Part shown: positions 23,391 through 34,950 of the stretch, one piece after another
How positions within the stretch are numbered: the stretch's first letter is position 1
Layout: each line of letters starts with the position of its first letter
Assembly: GCA_029531795.1 (NCBI GenBank)
Contig: JAPEIS010000010.1
Location: 372,001-436,000, forward strand
Origin: Sclerotinia nivalis
Taxonomy: Eukaryota; Ascomycota; Leotiomycetes; Helotiales; Sclerotiniaceae
Direction of reading: 5' to 3'
DNA length: 64,000 nucleotides
Notes under the pieces: model-generated
What the model was told of the DNA's origin: nothing
The model's database searches: none
Seen by the model: only the letters and a program-made list of their open reading frames with translations
Position numbers and translations under genes: made by a program

Positions 23391-24734
23391 ATGTTGCACC
23401 CATATTGATCCAATGATGTTCCCTGGCCAGAATTTTGAACCTTCAAGTTTTCTAGTCAAGTGTATTGTTCCCGGCGAATTGGACTTCTTCCAGCCCGCAA
23501 AGATGATAATGGAGGTAAGGATCCAGTCTATCAAAAGCAGGATTGACAGCTAAGGCTCTCGAGCAACTTTTTAAACTCAAAGTAAAGATGACCTATCGAA
23601 GGGATCGCCAGATGGGATACTTGTTACGAAAGTTCGCATATTACCACGGGCCAGACACAGATAGGGGACACAACTCTTGCCGCACAGGCTTGGAACATCC
23701 TGAAAAGTATCGAACTACTTTATATCGGAGATAAAAGTAGCGATAATAAACCAAGCAAGCCTGAGGTTGAAGATAAGGTGTCCCGATTTTCCTCGGGGTG
23801 TTTTTAGTAAGACTAACTTTCCAGGAAAAAATCTGAATGGGGAGTACATTCGTCGCATATTCCAGCTTCAAAGTTCTCATACACATTTGCATATCGGCTG
23901 AAAAGAATCGGGTGTCGGGTATATACTGTTTATTTTTTGATATCAACGATGCTGAGAAAAAAATACTGCAAAGGTATGCCTGGCAAGAACTGTCTTACCG
24001 AAGGAGGAAGGGGAGTCTAGGCAAAGGACTTCTAGTCCTAATTATTAGCCCTACTTTGACTAGAAGGACAGGTTGTGATGTTGAAACACGGAATACATGT
24101 CAGAACGATATTTGGGGGGATGTACCAAAGTTGTTTCCCAGTCAACGGAAAGACAACGCATATAACAAAAACCACAGCACTAAACTAAATGCAAGAAAAT
24201 AAACTAGTACATTGACAACATTAAGCGGAAATTTTAGCTCAAGGGGCACATAACCACGTGGACACGGCAGAGGTAGACATGCAACAACAAAGACAAGATC
24301 AACTAAGACAAGGTGAAGCTACCGGTAATGCTGCCCGTATAGTCATAACGGGATAACCCCTGTCCCTGTCACGATGTGCAACAAATGTCCAACAGATCAA
24401 TTGATGGTGCCCTGTGGCGGCATTAAGAAAACGTGGCAGCTATGTAATAAAAGCCTAATATAGGAGCGGCTTTAATAGATGTGCAACAAAATGAGGAGAT
24501 TTTTAGCTGACAAGGTAAGGGAGCGGAGGCGCAACATTGCAATTGGGCGAGGAAAAGGTCCACTCGCTTGAGTAGGGATATATGAATGTCCCGATTTAGA
24601 AAGATTCGGAAAAAGAGACACTGGGAAATTCTGTACTTTGTGAAGGGACTATATATCACCCTAAACATCCTTGGATCCTTTTTAAAAAACATTTACCATG
24701 AAGTTTTCATTATATACACCGGCCAAATCTTAGT

Positions 24735-25877
24735 CTACCGGTTACCCCTTGCACCAGCTGGGGCGTCCGTTCTCCTCCTTCTCAATACAGTACCCATTGC
24801 ATCTCTAACTTCTGGATCAGACCTTATGGTGTTTTGTACAAGCCATTCTCTGACTTTCCCCTTTACATCTTCCATCACACGTGGATCATTGGCAAATGGG
24901 ACCACTTCCAAACCGTAAAGTCTAGAGGCATCGATTTCTGCAGCTTTTGCAACTTGTTCTAATCGATCAAGTTGCTGCTTCAATACGGTTTCTGGGTTTC
25001 CGTTCTGTGAAATAGCCGCAGGCGGTTGTAGTAATGGGCCAAGCTGGGAAAATGCAATAAATAATGTTAAACTCAGTTTTCGAGCGAGTTGAATCAGTTG
25101 AAATGGGAGGTATGGCGGATGTGATGTAAATTTTGTGAGGATCGGGTTTATGACATTCGTTGCGACAACTGGGAAGTACGGGCGTGAGACCGTGTGCAGT
25201 TCAAATACACAGAGCATGATGAGGGTAATACAGCGCCAGTATTTGCCCCATTCCAGATATCCAGCAATACTGAAAGCGTACATAGCTATCCCAGCGACCG
25301 CATAATAGGGCGCGATCAACTGCGTGCCATGGGTAAGGTAGTCTCTGATCGATGAACAATGCTGCCAGGCTGTTACTTCTGGTCCGAATCTTTCGTATGC
25401 AAATCGTTTTGCAGGGTTGAGAAGGATGTCTTGAGCCAATTTGAGATGGACAAAGTGGCTCTCAGAGGAAGGAGAAGACGATGATACTTTGTCGGGATGA
25501 TGAATGGCTGCTAGTCGCCGAAATCTCGATTTAATCTCTCGCTCAGTCGCCGAATGAGAGAGTCCCAGATCTTGGTAGAAGTCTCTAGCTTTGCGAACTT
25601 CCCAGTCGGCTTCGTATATTGTGTATAGGAGGTATGCGGATATGACTAGTATGTTGATGCGCCGCCTATGTAGGACCCATTTTGGAGAACCGGGCTGAGG
25701 TTTTGGATCGCCGACGCGTATTGTCAGTCCGTACCATATTGTTTGAACCCAACCTGTAACCAACTACAAAGTCGCATTAGAAAAGATCATGTGTATGGAT
25801 TGCATGTTCTCCAAGAGACAACTTACATTAGGGAGGAAAGACCAAGCAGCGAAAGAAAGAAGATTATTAGTAGACAT
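24735..25877 (-). CDS. Membrane-anchored DnaJ-domain protein, 359 aa
   Basis: Two exons, 25877-25827 (MSTNNLLSFAAWSFLPN) and 25763-24735, with a 63-nt intron (GTAAGT..TTGTAG). The join gives LPNLVTGWVQTIWYG. A hydrophobic segment at about 52-70 (INILVISAYLLYTIYEADW) directly precedes the J domain (about 78-140). The HPD motif is intact at His106-Pro107-Asp108 within AAIHHPDK. Two or three further hydrophobic segments follow (YYAVAGIAMYAFSIAGYLEW and TLIMLCVFELHTVS). The C-terminus is charged (VREWLVQNTIRSDPEVRDAM). Family knowledge: J proteins stimulate Hsp70 ATPase. The layout suggests an ER or other endomembrane J protein of the Erj5/Sec63-like type, but the compartment is inferred. It is divergent from RPA43 with 249 bp between starts. 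Confidence 0.88.
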
Positions 25878-26126
25878 CTCTCAGAACTCTACCCTCTTCA
25901 ATACTGTATTTTCCGAAAATTTATATCATCAACTCGCAAATGAGAAGAGTTGGCCAGAAAAAGATTTGTTAAATGTTCTTTATACACTTTTGTATTGGAA
26001 ATGTATCCCAATCGCGTAATGTAAAGCCACTTATCCTTTGAGATCCGCGGCCAAGGCTTATCTTATCGGGCCACGCTAGCGGCCGCACGAAAAGTTTCGA
26101 AGTTCGGTGCTCGAAAAATTCAATAA
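25878..26126. promoter_or_regulatory. Divergent promoter, DnaJ gene / RPA43
   Basis: A 249-bp region shared by two divergent genes. It contains GC-rich palindromic hexamers (CCGCGG near 26046, GCGGCCGC near 26080) and two CTTATC (GATA-type) sites near 26030-26065. Confidence 0.45.
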
Positions 26127-27104
26127 ATGACATTGAAAATCGATAACAACAGAATGTCAATTGAAATGCCTTCACAATCAACAAGTGCCGGGGCTTCTCC
26201 CAAAAAGCATAAGAGCAAGTCGGAAAAGAAGCATAAGTCAACAGATAGTGAGAAAAAGCGAAAACGAGAGAATGGGGAAGAAGGACATCGATCGAAGAAA
26301 CACAGATCCGAAAAGACAGCACCAACTTCCTCGCCAGCAGAAGTGTCGCCATTTCATTTACAAACATCCTCCATTTTCTTACCCTTAGCGCCAGTTTCTC
26401 AGAAATTCCCTCTTGAAGGTTTATGCGCCGAGCACCTTTCTCCACTCATCCTCACCTATTATCCGCCATTCAACGGAGTTATCCTTTCTTACAGCAATCC
26501 AAGATTCGCCGAAAAGGCATTCGGAAATGATGGAGATTCGACTCTTCTACAAAATTTGGACGAATATGCGGTCAGTTGGGCTTGGGTGACCGCCGAGTTT
26601 TTACTTTTCAAGCCGCAGAAGGGAGCTTGGTTGGAAGGTTATATCAATTTACAAAGTGAAGGGCATCTGGGTTTAGTCTGCTGGAATCTTTTCAATGCGA
26701 GTATCGAGAGAGTCAGATTACCAAAGGAATGGAAATGGGTCGGTGTAGAGGACCAGGAGAAAAATGAGGAAGCTGAAGAAGGTGCGACATATGCTGCAGA
26801 TGGCATTGGGTATTATGTGGATGGAGAGGGCAAGAAGATTGAGGGTACCGTGAAATTTCGAGTGAAGGAAATTGAATCGAATCATGATAAGGAAAGGGGT
26901 TTCTTGACGATTGACGGAACGATGTTAGATGAGGAGGCAGAGATGCGATTGCTGGAAACAGAACAGGACAAGGTTGGAAGTAGAGACAGTGCTGGTAGAC
27001 GTCTTGGTGGTGCAAAAGCTCTTGGTGCAACTAGTTTAGGAGTAACCGTGGAGCCCTCGGCCACGGAAGTGGACACCGGGAAGAAACACAGACGGAGAGA
27101 TTGA
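26127..27104 (+). CDS. rpa43: RNA polymerase I subunit RPA43, 325 aa
   Basis: Single exon. A Lys/Ser-rich N-terminus (about 25-65, KKHKSKSEKKHK) is typical of nucleolar proteins. The conserved Rpb7-like N-terminal part begins FHLQTSSIFLPLAPVSQKFP and continues LILTYYPPFNGVILSY. The OB-fold half contains AWVTAEFLLFKPQKGAWLEG and GHLGLVCWNLFNASIERVRL, strong RPA43 signatures. Family knowledge: with Rpa14 in yeast it forms the Pol I stalk that binds Rrn3 for rDNA initiation. The C-terminal tail is basic (TGKKHRRRD). An alternative ATG lies at 26154 (MSIEMPSQ); the first is used because nothing separates them. Confidence 0.93.
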   Translation: MTLKIDNNRMSIEMPSQSTSAGASPKKHKSKSEKKHKSTDSEKKRKRENGEEGHRSKKHRSEKTAPTSSPAEVSPFHLQTSSIFLPLAPVSQKFPLEGLCAEHLSPLILTYYPPFNGVILSYSNPRFAEKAFGNDGDSTLLQNLDEYAVSWAWVTAEFLLFKPQKGAWLEGYINLQSEGHLGLVCWNLFNASIERVRLPKEWKWVGVEDQEKNEEAEEGATYAADGIGYYVDGEGKKIEGTVKFRVKEIESNHDKERGFLTIDGTMLDEEAEMRLLETEQDKVGSRDSAGRRLGGAKALGATSLGVTVEPSATEVDTGKKHRRRD

Positions 27105-27525
27105 GGCGTTATATGAGTTTTACACGGCGTTCACGGATACCAGGGTTCTGAATAATGATCATTATTTTAGCTAAAATCGTCTTGTATTGCACTGCACGTT
27201 TGCCAGCCTACACAAGCCCTAAAGCCTGTAGAGTATGAAGTAGTTTCTTTTATCAAATAGCTTGAAGAGACCAGTAAGGGAATTTGAAAGATTCCTCGTG
27301 TGCCTAACCCCCGTCTCCCCCCTCCATCAAGCTCATCTAAGAGAAAAGCCCCAGAAATTACCTAGTAGTGTTAAAACTGACACGTGATTTCGTATTTATT
27401 TTCTATTTTCTGGGGAAGTCGCGAAAGCATTTCGCGTCAAAGGCTGGACCTCTTCCCCACACCTCCTCTGCCTCACATCTTCTAGGAGCGTCAAACGGGT
27501 CGATTTTACATTCCTCATCGCCAAC
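27105..27525. promoter_or_regulatory. Intergenic region before the coilin-like gene
   Basis: 421 bp between two same-strand genes, holding the RPA43 3' flank and the next promoter. I see no distinct element. Confidence 0.4.
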
Positions 27526-30500
27526 ATGAGACTGCGATTAAATGTGCGTAGGCACAATCTTCCTGACTGTCCTGTTATTTGGGATGTCAATACCTCAACA
27601 TCTACGCCCACAGTATCAGAATTACTAGATCAAATTAATGATGTAATTCCCATCGAATCTACAGAATGGGGAATGGAGGATTATGCTGTTGAGGTGAAGG
27701 GAAAAGAAGGCGTTAACTATGAATGTTTACACTTTCAGCCTGTGGGCAAAGTAATGAAGGAAGAAGATGAAGTAATGTAAGTTTGGTATAGCATTTGATA
27801 CGCGTCTGCGAAAAGTATATTCTAATGCCCACCTTTAGCATACGCCCGCTTCTTACCCATGATCTACGAGTGCGAAGGATATCTGGAAGGCATCAAATTT
27901 CATCGGATGGGAAACATTTGGTCGACGGTGTCGCATTTGGAAGGCCTATGTTAAGGAGACCAGTAAACCGTCCAGCAATTGATATCCCACCTCGCAAACG
28001 CCGCAGAATCACGTTCGATGAGGAGGACGAAGAGAATGAGGATTTGTTAACCGCGGGCGCCGCAGATACTGAACCAGCAGCCAAAAGAATTGCCTTGCTA
28101 TCAAAACTTGATGAAGACGAGAATGATGAGGATGACGAAGACGACGATGATTTTGAGCCAGATGGAGACGATGATGAGCACGAAGAAGAAAGCGATGAGG
28201 AAATTGGAAATACAGACAATCGACGATTAGTTATTCATGCAGATTTTGAAGATGATGATGAAGAGAGCGAGGCGGGGGTTGGGAATAGGAGTAATCAACA
28301 ACTTGTTCTGCATGCGGATTTTGAAGATGACGACGGAGAAGATGATGAAGATTTTGAGCCAGGTTGTGAGGGGGAAGAGTCGGAGGAGTCCGAGGGGTTT
28401 GAGGGTTTTCAAGATGATCAGCCGACCTCGAGCGCTCCCGACAATGGCGTGGAAAAGCCAGGTAAGGTTGATGAGCTATCTACTGCCGATCAAGCTGTTC
28501 TTTCGAATGTGAAGAACGCATCAACAAAGGCGAAGATATGTAAGCTACATACGGCTTTTCCCAAGGCCTCTATTGCCGTCGTTAAATTTGTTCTAGAAGG
28601 ATCTGATGGAGATATATCCCAAGCCTTTGAGGCTTTAGCTCGGGGATACGTTCCTGCCCAGTCGAAGAACTCCATTTTGCAAATGTCTTCTAGTCATTCC
28701 AAGTCTCCACAGCCCTTGTCTAAGGACCGAATTTCTAAGAGCGGCAAAACAGGAATCGCGTCTAAACAGATTTACCCCGCACCAGCCAACCTGATAGATT
28801 TAGACGATGAAGAATCTGGCTCCGAGGAGGAGGAGGAAGATGCGTTGCTTTCACACTATGACCAGCACGGTTTGCCGCCGGGGTCAATTAAATCCGGCAA
28901 AGCATTGTCTTACATGGCTGAAGCTATGGACGGCTCTCCCAATGTCAAGTCAAAACTTACCAAGTTTGAAACTGGTTCCAACTGTAAAAATACTTCTACC
29001 AGTAATGGTAGAAGAACCCTTTTCAACAATAAGACTGTTTCTGACAGTGAGAAGGGTGTCAAATCCGTCAAGGGAGGTTTGAGCAGTGGCCTTACATCTA
29101 CACCAGTAATAGATCTCAAGTCAAACGATGATGAAATCACTATCGATAGTGACGATTCGTCAGATTCGTCTTCCGACGCCGAATCAAGTAGCTCGGATAG
29201 TAGCAGTAGTGATGATTCAACTAGCGCAGACGATTCCAGTGAAGCTGTTGACGTATCATCATCATCATCATCTGATAGTGATAGCGATAGCGATTCTCCG
29301 AGCGATTCCTCCAGTGACGATGGAGCACCGGAAGTCAAATCGAGTAAACTGGCTGCGCCAGAGATTAAGGCTACCAATTCAAAGCCTAACCCATCTACCG
29401 ACGTAGTTCCTCCAAAATCCCGAACGCCAGTTCCTCCTAGACAGGGTAAAAAAGCGACGCAATCCAGAAACCAACGCCGCAAACAGGGTATCGCACTTGC
29501 TAAACTTAAAGAGCGAGGTATCCTTCCAGAGGACACCACGGCATCAGAATTCAAACGACTGGAGGTTAATGAAAGCACTTCTGCTGAGGATGCATTTGCT
29601 GCGCTCGCAGTCCTGAGAGCCAATACCAACTCCGCCAAAATTGAGAATGGAACAAGGAAGGCACTATCCGAAGCCGATGAGTTTGACGCTCGTAGACGTG
29701 AGTTGCTTGCATCTCTTGCATCGGGGGGTATTGAGGTGTCTCCGAGAAGCGGCAAGGCCGTGGTTGATATCATGGATGTTGGTATCCCGGAAATGGTTAG
29801 CGGCGCTCCCAAAACTGCCAAAGATACGCACAAGGAGCCTGGTGAAGATTCCAGTATAGCCGAGGTGCCTTTGCAAGAGAATTCGAACCATACGCCAAGA
29901 AGTGCAGATCAACCAGCAGCTTCACGACGATCAAAGCTAGACGTAGGTGCTGGTCGTCGATTATTGTTTGGGGCACTTGGTATGAAGAACCCCAAGACGA
30001 AGAAAGACGAGGACAAGCTTCGTAGTGACTTGATGAAAGATATTCGAGTTTCAAAAACTATTAATACACCCGAAGAGCCTTCAATCCGACAGACTGACAC
30101 TCCCGCTGTTAATGATGATTCATGGAGAGATAAGATTGTCTATCGAGCAGTCGAATGTTGTCAAGAAGGTATTGTATTAAGTGAACCCCCATTTCCATTC
30201 GTTCAACGATGGGATCCCCAGCAGCAAAACCATAGAGGTGGCAAGAGGAAGAACCAGGGCCAGGCGTACAATGAAGAGTCCCAAGGTTCAAAAAAGCGAA
30301 AGCGACGCAAGGGAAAGCAAAATTACACTGAAGAACAGGAGGAGTATTTTGACGAATCTTACCAGCCAAGCTATGAGGAAGATGCCATGGAGACACAATC
30401 GACGGAACCGCCAGCAAGACAAGTTGAAAGTGTGGAACACAGGCCTGATACAGGAGATCTTATTCAAGAAACCCCTGATCTGGTCGAACTCCCAGAAGAT

Positions 30501-32447
30501 CCAGCTACCTTACCAGACCTAGAAGCGAACGCGGTACAGTCAGGAATGATCATTGCCTTCAAGCAAATGCTCATGGACGAAACCACAAAATGGCAGCCGC
30601 AAATTTCAGCTTATCGCACGGCCTCTGTTCTTTCAGTCGACGACAACGGTAGTATCTCAGTTTCCTTGGCAAGAAGAGACAGAAATCACCCTGTGAAGCA
30701 TTACGATGAGAACGGACAGAGGATTTGGGGCAAGTTTGAAATGCCCGACGAGGAAGAAGAGGAAGAGGAAGAGGACAATGGAGAAATGGTCGTCACCTTC
30801 AACGAGCTTGTCGAACCCAAGATTGTCGCCCCTGCTCCAGTAAGCCTGTCGACAGAAATTTCCAAATCTGGCATGACGACTGATGAATCAGTGACCTTAA
30901 GCAACGAAAAAGGAGATGAAATACAGTGCTCTCATGTCACTGAGACGCAATATTTTGACACAGACCCACCTGCATCCGCCGAAATTGTGGACGTAATCAG
31001 TACGCCTCATAACTCGAAGTCAGAGTATCTGCAAGCTGAAGCATTACCGGAATCGATCACAGATAGTGCTAAAGAAGATATCTCAAATCTTATCAAGGAG
31101 GCTGGTTTCCGCTCTAATGCGCCCTCCATAGTTCGAGACTTTGCTCCTAACGGCCTGGAAAAGCGTGATGAGGCGCCAGCGCTCGATGAAATGAGGACGG
31201 AAATAATGGCCCAAATTGACGACACTTCATTTTCACCAAAATTCAATGGCTTCGGCTTGAGCTCACCGGCTCGACAACGGCAAGCTACAACTTCCCCGGA
31301 CAGGCAACAATCGAGCTGGCACACTGTAGGTTCTCAAGAACCTTCAAGCGCTCCAGCTCAAGATAAACCAGAAATGATTAAAAATCAAGAATCTGAAACA
31401 ACTTTACGGAAGGACGTGTCTAAAAATATGAAACAAATAACCTCCAACGTTCCCGGCACTCATACCAAGCCACCCACCAAGAAAATCAACGTTGATAAGG
31501 CTAAGGCGCAGTGGGAAGCCCTTCAGCCACGAGTAAAGGCTACCAGTCCAGTTGAGACAGACCTAACACTCGATACGATCGAGGTAGATTGCAGAACAAC
31601 GGATCCAAAATTGTCGGGGCAATCATCATTCACAAGTTTGGTTGCCGACCATGGACGGCAACCAGATTTCAGTTTTGAGAATATGCGACGCCAGGAACTT
31701 CATGATTCTAGAACAGACGACGTGGCAATGGATATATACACACACGATGGCGATGTATCTGAAGATGAGCCTGAACTTCCTCCACGCCAAGTCAATGCAT
31801 CTAAGATGCCTATTGAGAACAACGATATGGTTGAACCCTCATCAGAAGATTTTCCAACTATTGAAGAAATGCTGAGTCAACCCTCTCAGTCCTTGATGAA
31901 GCATGAGAAGAGTGCTTCACAACCCTCATCAAAGAATCCTCGAGCTGTTATTGAGAAGGTGATTTTGGCAGCATTCCATGATACACAGTCTTCAGTAACC
32001 AAAGCGGGTGAGAAGAGGAAGAAAGTTTTAGCAACATTTGATGATTCGGATACAGATTCGGATACCGCGCAGACTAAATCTGAGGTTGAATGGAAGAAGG
32101 AAGCTGAGATCAAATCAAAGAAGGTCATGGCCGCATTTGATACTTCTGATGAAGAGGACCAGATTACGCCTAAGACATCCAAACCTACCAACCCTCAACA
32201 TCAAACTTCCAACATACCTCAAAGTTCCCAAGTCGTTATGGACCTGACCCTTTCAAGCGATGTCGAGCCTGAACCGGAGAAGGAGAAATCAGGCGGCAAT
32301 AACTCCGACGGAGACGACGATTTTCAGGTTGGATGGGGAGCAAAGACGAAAAGTAATCTGAGAGGATTGAAGAGACAGGGGAGCAATAACTTGGGAGGCA
32401 CAACAAACGCTTCTTTAAACGCCAAAGCTTCCAAAAGAAGATTCTGA
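27526..32447 (+). CDS. Large acidic protein with coilin-like architecture, 1,619 aa
   Basis: Two exons, 27526-27776 and 27839-32447, 62-nt intron. Residues 1-95 form a ubiquitin-like segment (MRLRLNVRRHNLPDCPVIWD to EEDEVIIRPLL), comparable to the start of coilin. A basic patch PPRKRRR is at 134-140. Long acidic tracts carry a duplicated HADFEDDD unit (about 217-250). A CUE-like segment is at about 318-354 (KLHTAFPKASIAVVKFVLEG then DISQAFEALARGY). A Ser/Asp-rich stretch covers about 514-580. An SRNQRRK motif near 621 resembles the coilin RRK region. Residues about 985-1082 (SGMIIAFKQMLM to VVTFNELVEPKIVAP) parallel the atypical Tudor domain of coilin. A conserved block WRDKIVYRAVECCQEG lies near 845. 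The C-terminal 530 residues are disordered, with two KKVxAxFDxSD repeats. Family knowledge: coilin scaffolds Cajal bodies. Orthology is inference; human coilin is 576 aa. Confidence 0.85.
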
Positions 32448-33666
32448 GCATTTAGGGTTATGAAAGTCAAGTCCGGGTTGTGTTGCAAGGAAATGTGCTC
32501 CTGATTGGCAAATGTTGCTTGTAAAACGAAGAGTAGCTAGGTAGTGAGTGTGTGCCAGTTAGCGAATTAGAATAGCAAGATACAACAGGTAGCTACAAAG
32601 ATTAATATAATTACAGATAACCATTCCCAAACTATGCTTCACATTTTTTTGACCATGAGGGATGTATTTGCATCGGATTCCATTCTTATTTACGGTTGAA
32701 TGGTGATGGTGATAAGTGCTTTTGCGTTGACCATTCATCCTCAATCCCTTTCTATGGATATTCAATTTCAACCTCCGCAACATTATATGCGATCCTTCTC
32801 GATCTTCCTTTTCTTTTATTTAACCTCGTAAGACGAGTCACTTCAAAATGTTTCTTTCATGTTTCCAGTTTAGATGTATAGAATTCTTCTTGTTTCGTTT
32901 CATCTCATCCTTGTATGTTAAGTCATTGTTTAGTGAGCGTTCAGCCAAGGACAATGCATTAGCTCTCGATCATTCAAGAATGATTCTTGATTTTGCATGG
33001 AGTTCAGGATTTCCTTCTAGAATTGTTTCTACCATTCTACCACCATCCATTCATCCCTATGATTCTTGATTTCAAAAGCAGAAATATTTATCTGGCGATG
33101 AATCAATTCGTAAGTGCGAGTTTGTATTTTTTGGTTATGTTGAATATTTGTAATCTTATGTACCCATATATTACTATGAATATTCACTTCTTTTCAAGAT
33201 ATCTTCTCGATTACTTTTGAAAATACTAGGTGTACTCGAGTATTTAATTCTTGGATTACATCTTGCTGCCACATTTATCCATCACACCTTCACACCTTCT
33301 CAACTGCACATATTCAAGATTCAAAGTTCCCTGTTTTAAACGTCAGCCCAATACGGATATCCCCCAAAGACCATATCACCCCGCGCCGTATACATACGGG
33401 CTCGATTCTACCACACCAATCAATCATTATTTGTCTATATCAATGAACAACACTTTTTATCTTCCTATCGCAAGACAAATCTCGAAGCTACGATCGATTT
33501 CTCGGCGTTTCGCTTTCGTAGTTGGAAGTCGGGGGGATTCTCGTGCGTATATACAGGATATATATATGTATCTCAACTCATCTTCGAGTCTGAAAGTTTT
33601 GGAAATTTGAAAGTTTGAGTCCTGATCACTAGTCCGGCTACCAGAAATTAAAATTTTGAACGAAAT
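32448..33666. other. Intergenic region
   Basis: 1.2 kb between two same-strand genes. AT-rich, with many short ORFs that have no coding character. No repeat stands out. Confidence 0.45.
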
Positions 33667-34305
33667 ATGAAATTCATCCCCATACTCGTCATCTTGAGTT
33701 TCTTCACTACGGCTATTTTCGCATCCTTGCTAGAGGCTCCTACGGTGACTCCTACAGCTACAACTACTATTCCCACATCAGCATCATCGGATTCTTCCTC
33801 GAGTCGGAAAGATTCGAACGGAGACTCTGGAGGAAAAACTCAAGCTAGTAGGACGATTGAGATGAATGACTTCGATCCTATAATCACAGCCGCGCCTACT
33901 ACAGAAGAAATCCAGCTGCAGGAAAAATATCATCAAACTACTTATTGGAGTTGTGTTACGCTGAAAACTTATGTTCATTGTGGATGGTATGTCCTTTTAC
34001 TTTTACTTTTCCTCCTTCATTCATTCATTCAATTTATTCATTTCAGTTGAACTACCAATATTCGTTGCGCACTATTGGTCCTCCGTATAGGTATCTCATT
34101 CTCGGACCTGCGAGTTGCAGGGGTTTAATAAGGGTTGAGATGGAAGTAAGATGGTTGAGGAAATGAAGGAAGTTAATAGATGAATAGGCATGAACCCATA
34201 CTTGCGGGGGGAACAGAAATTGCGGGGGCGGAGTGTGGGTCGTGTAATGGTGGGAGAATGGCTTTGATGGCGGCGGGGATGGTGGTTGCTGTGGGGGTTT
34301 GGTGA
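33667..34305 (+). CDS. Small secreted or tail-anchored four-cysteine protein, 145 aa
   Basis: Two exons, 33667-33986 and 34188-34305, with a 201-nt intron (GTATGT..GAATAG). Residues 1-19 are a clear signal peptide (MKFIPILVILSFFTTAIFA). A Thr/Ser-rich spacer follows (about 25-65). A conserved core has YWSCVTLKTYVHCGWHEPIL and then AECGSCNGG, giving Cys96, Cys105, Cys123 and Cys126. The C-terminus is hydrophobic (MALMAAGMVVAVGVW), which suggests a GPI signal or a membrane tail, though it is short. This splice choice was preferred over nearer acceptors (34034, 34090) because it yields HCGWHEPIL plus a Cys-paired hydrophobic end. It could be a cell-surface protein or a candidate effector. No named domain. 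Confidence 0.65.
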
Positions 34306-34950
34306 TGAAGGGTTTTTGGTGTAAGGTTGAAGCGGATTGGGGTTTGGTGTTTGCTAAGAAATGATTGAGGGAGGTTGGGAAGTAGTGTTAGTGAAAGAGC
34401 GAAAGAGAAAGGACTGTGAGGTGTTAATAGATATATTTCTATATGGGGGATCAATGTTATGCGATGGAGTTAGGTCATTTTTTGGTAGATTAATCGTGGG
34501 GTTTCCTGCCATCCTGTATGATACAGACTTGTGTTATTTGGGCTTTTGACACTAGGTATTCGGTCTCAAAAGACCTCGAGAGATATCAATGCTATATATA
34601 ATGTTTTGTTTACAGGAATCAAAGATTCAACGGGAAGAATGTAGAAATACTCAACGGGGATACAAGCATTTGTGAAGCTCACAGGAACTGGTACATATAA
34701 CCTATTAATCTTTTCTTTCCTGGCACTGGGATATTTATTCGTGCAACGGTTGAAATAAGGTTTTAGCACTAGCTTTTATGAAGGTACTCTGAGAAGTTCT
34801 CAGCAAGTAGATGTTGACAAAGTCACTAAAGGATTGTCTATAGATGATTTCACGATATCGGAATTCGGAATTCGTGATGATTGATGGCTCTCGGAATCTC
34901 TCGCGCGAATTTCTTGGAATTTTTCTAACTTCCTCGAGGTCTATTCACAC
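34306..34950. other. Convergent intergenic region
   Basis: 645 bp between two 3' ends. G/T-rich near 34310-34380. No gene seen. Confidence 0.4.

Larger units (their letters stand above)
17553..24734. other. 7.2-kb gene-poor island
   Basis: No intact gene recognised. It contains a fold-back at 17912-17967, a pyrimidine tract at 22482-22528 and several ORF pieces in shifting frames. Minus-strand pieces around 19.5-21.2 kb (for example LKEWMLIADEEINFRTTLPE at about 21.1 kb and SWELSKIGLNYIRYHKFDLL at about 20.6 kb) read somewhat like protein. A 32-codon ORF lies on the + strand at about 19,195-19,293. The pieces look like remains of decayed genes, but I cannot name a parent family. Confidence 0.45.

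Noticed and set aside
28910..29833. 307-codon ORF on the minus strand inside the coilin-like gene
   Set aside because: Antisense shadow of the Ser/Asp-rich region: its Leu/Ser/Ala-rich text mirrors GAT, TCA and AGC codons of the sense gene. No family resemblance.
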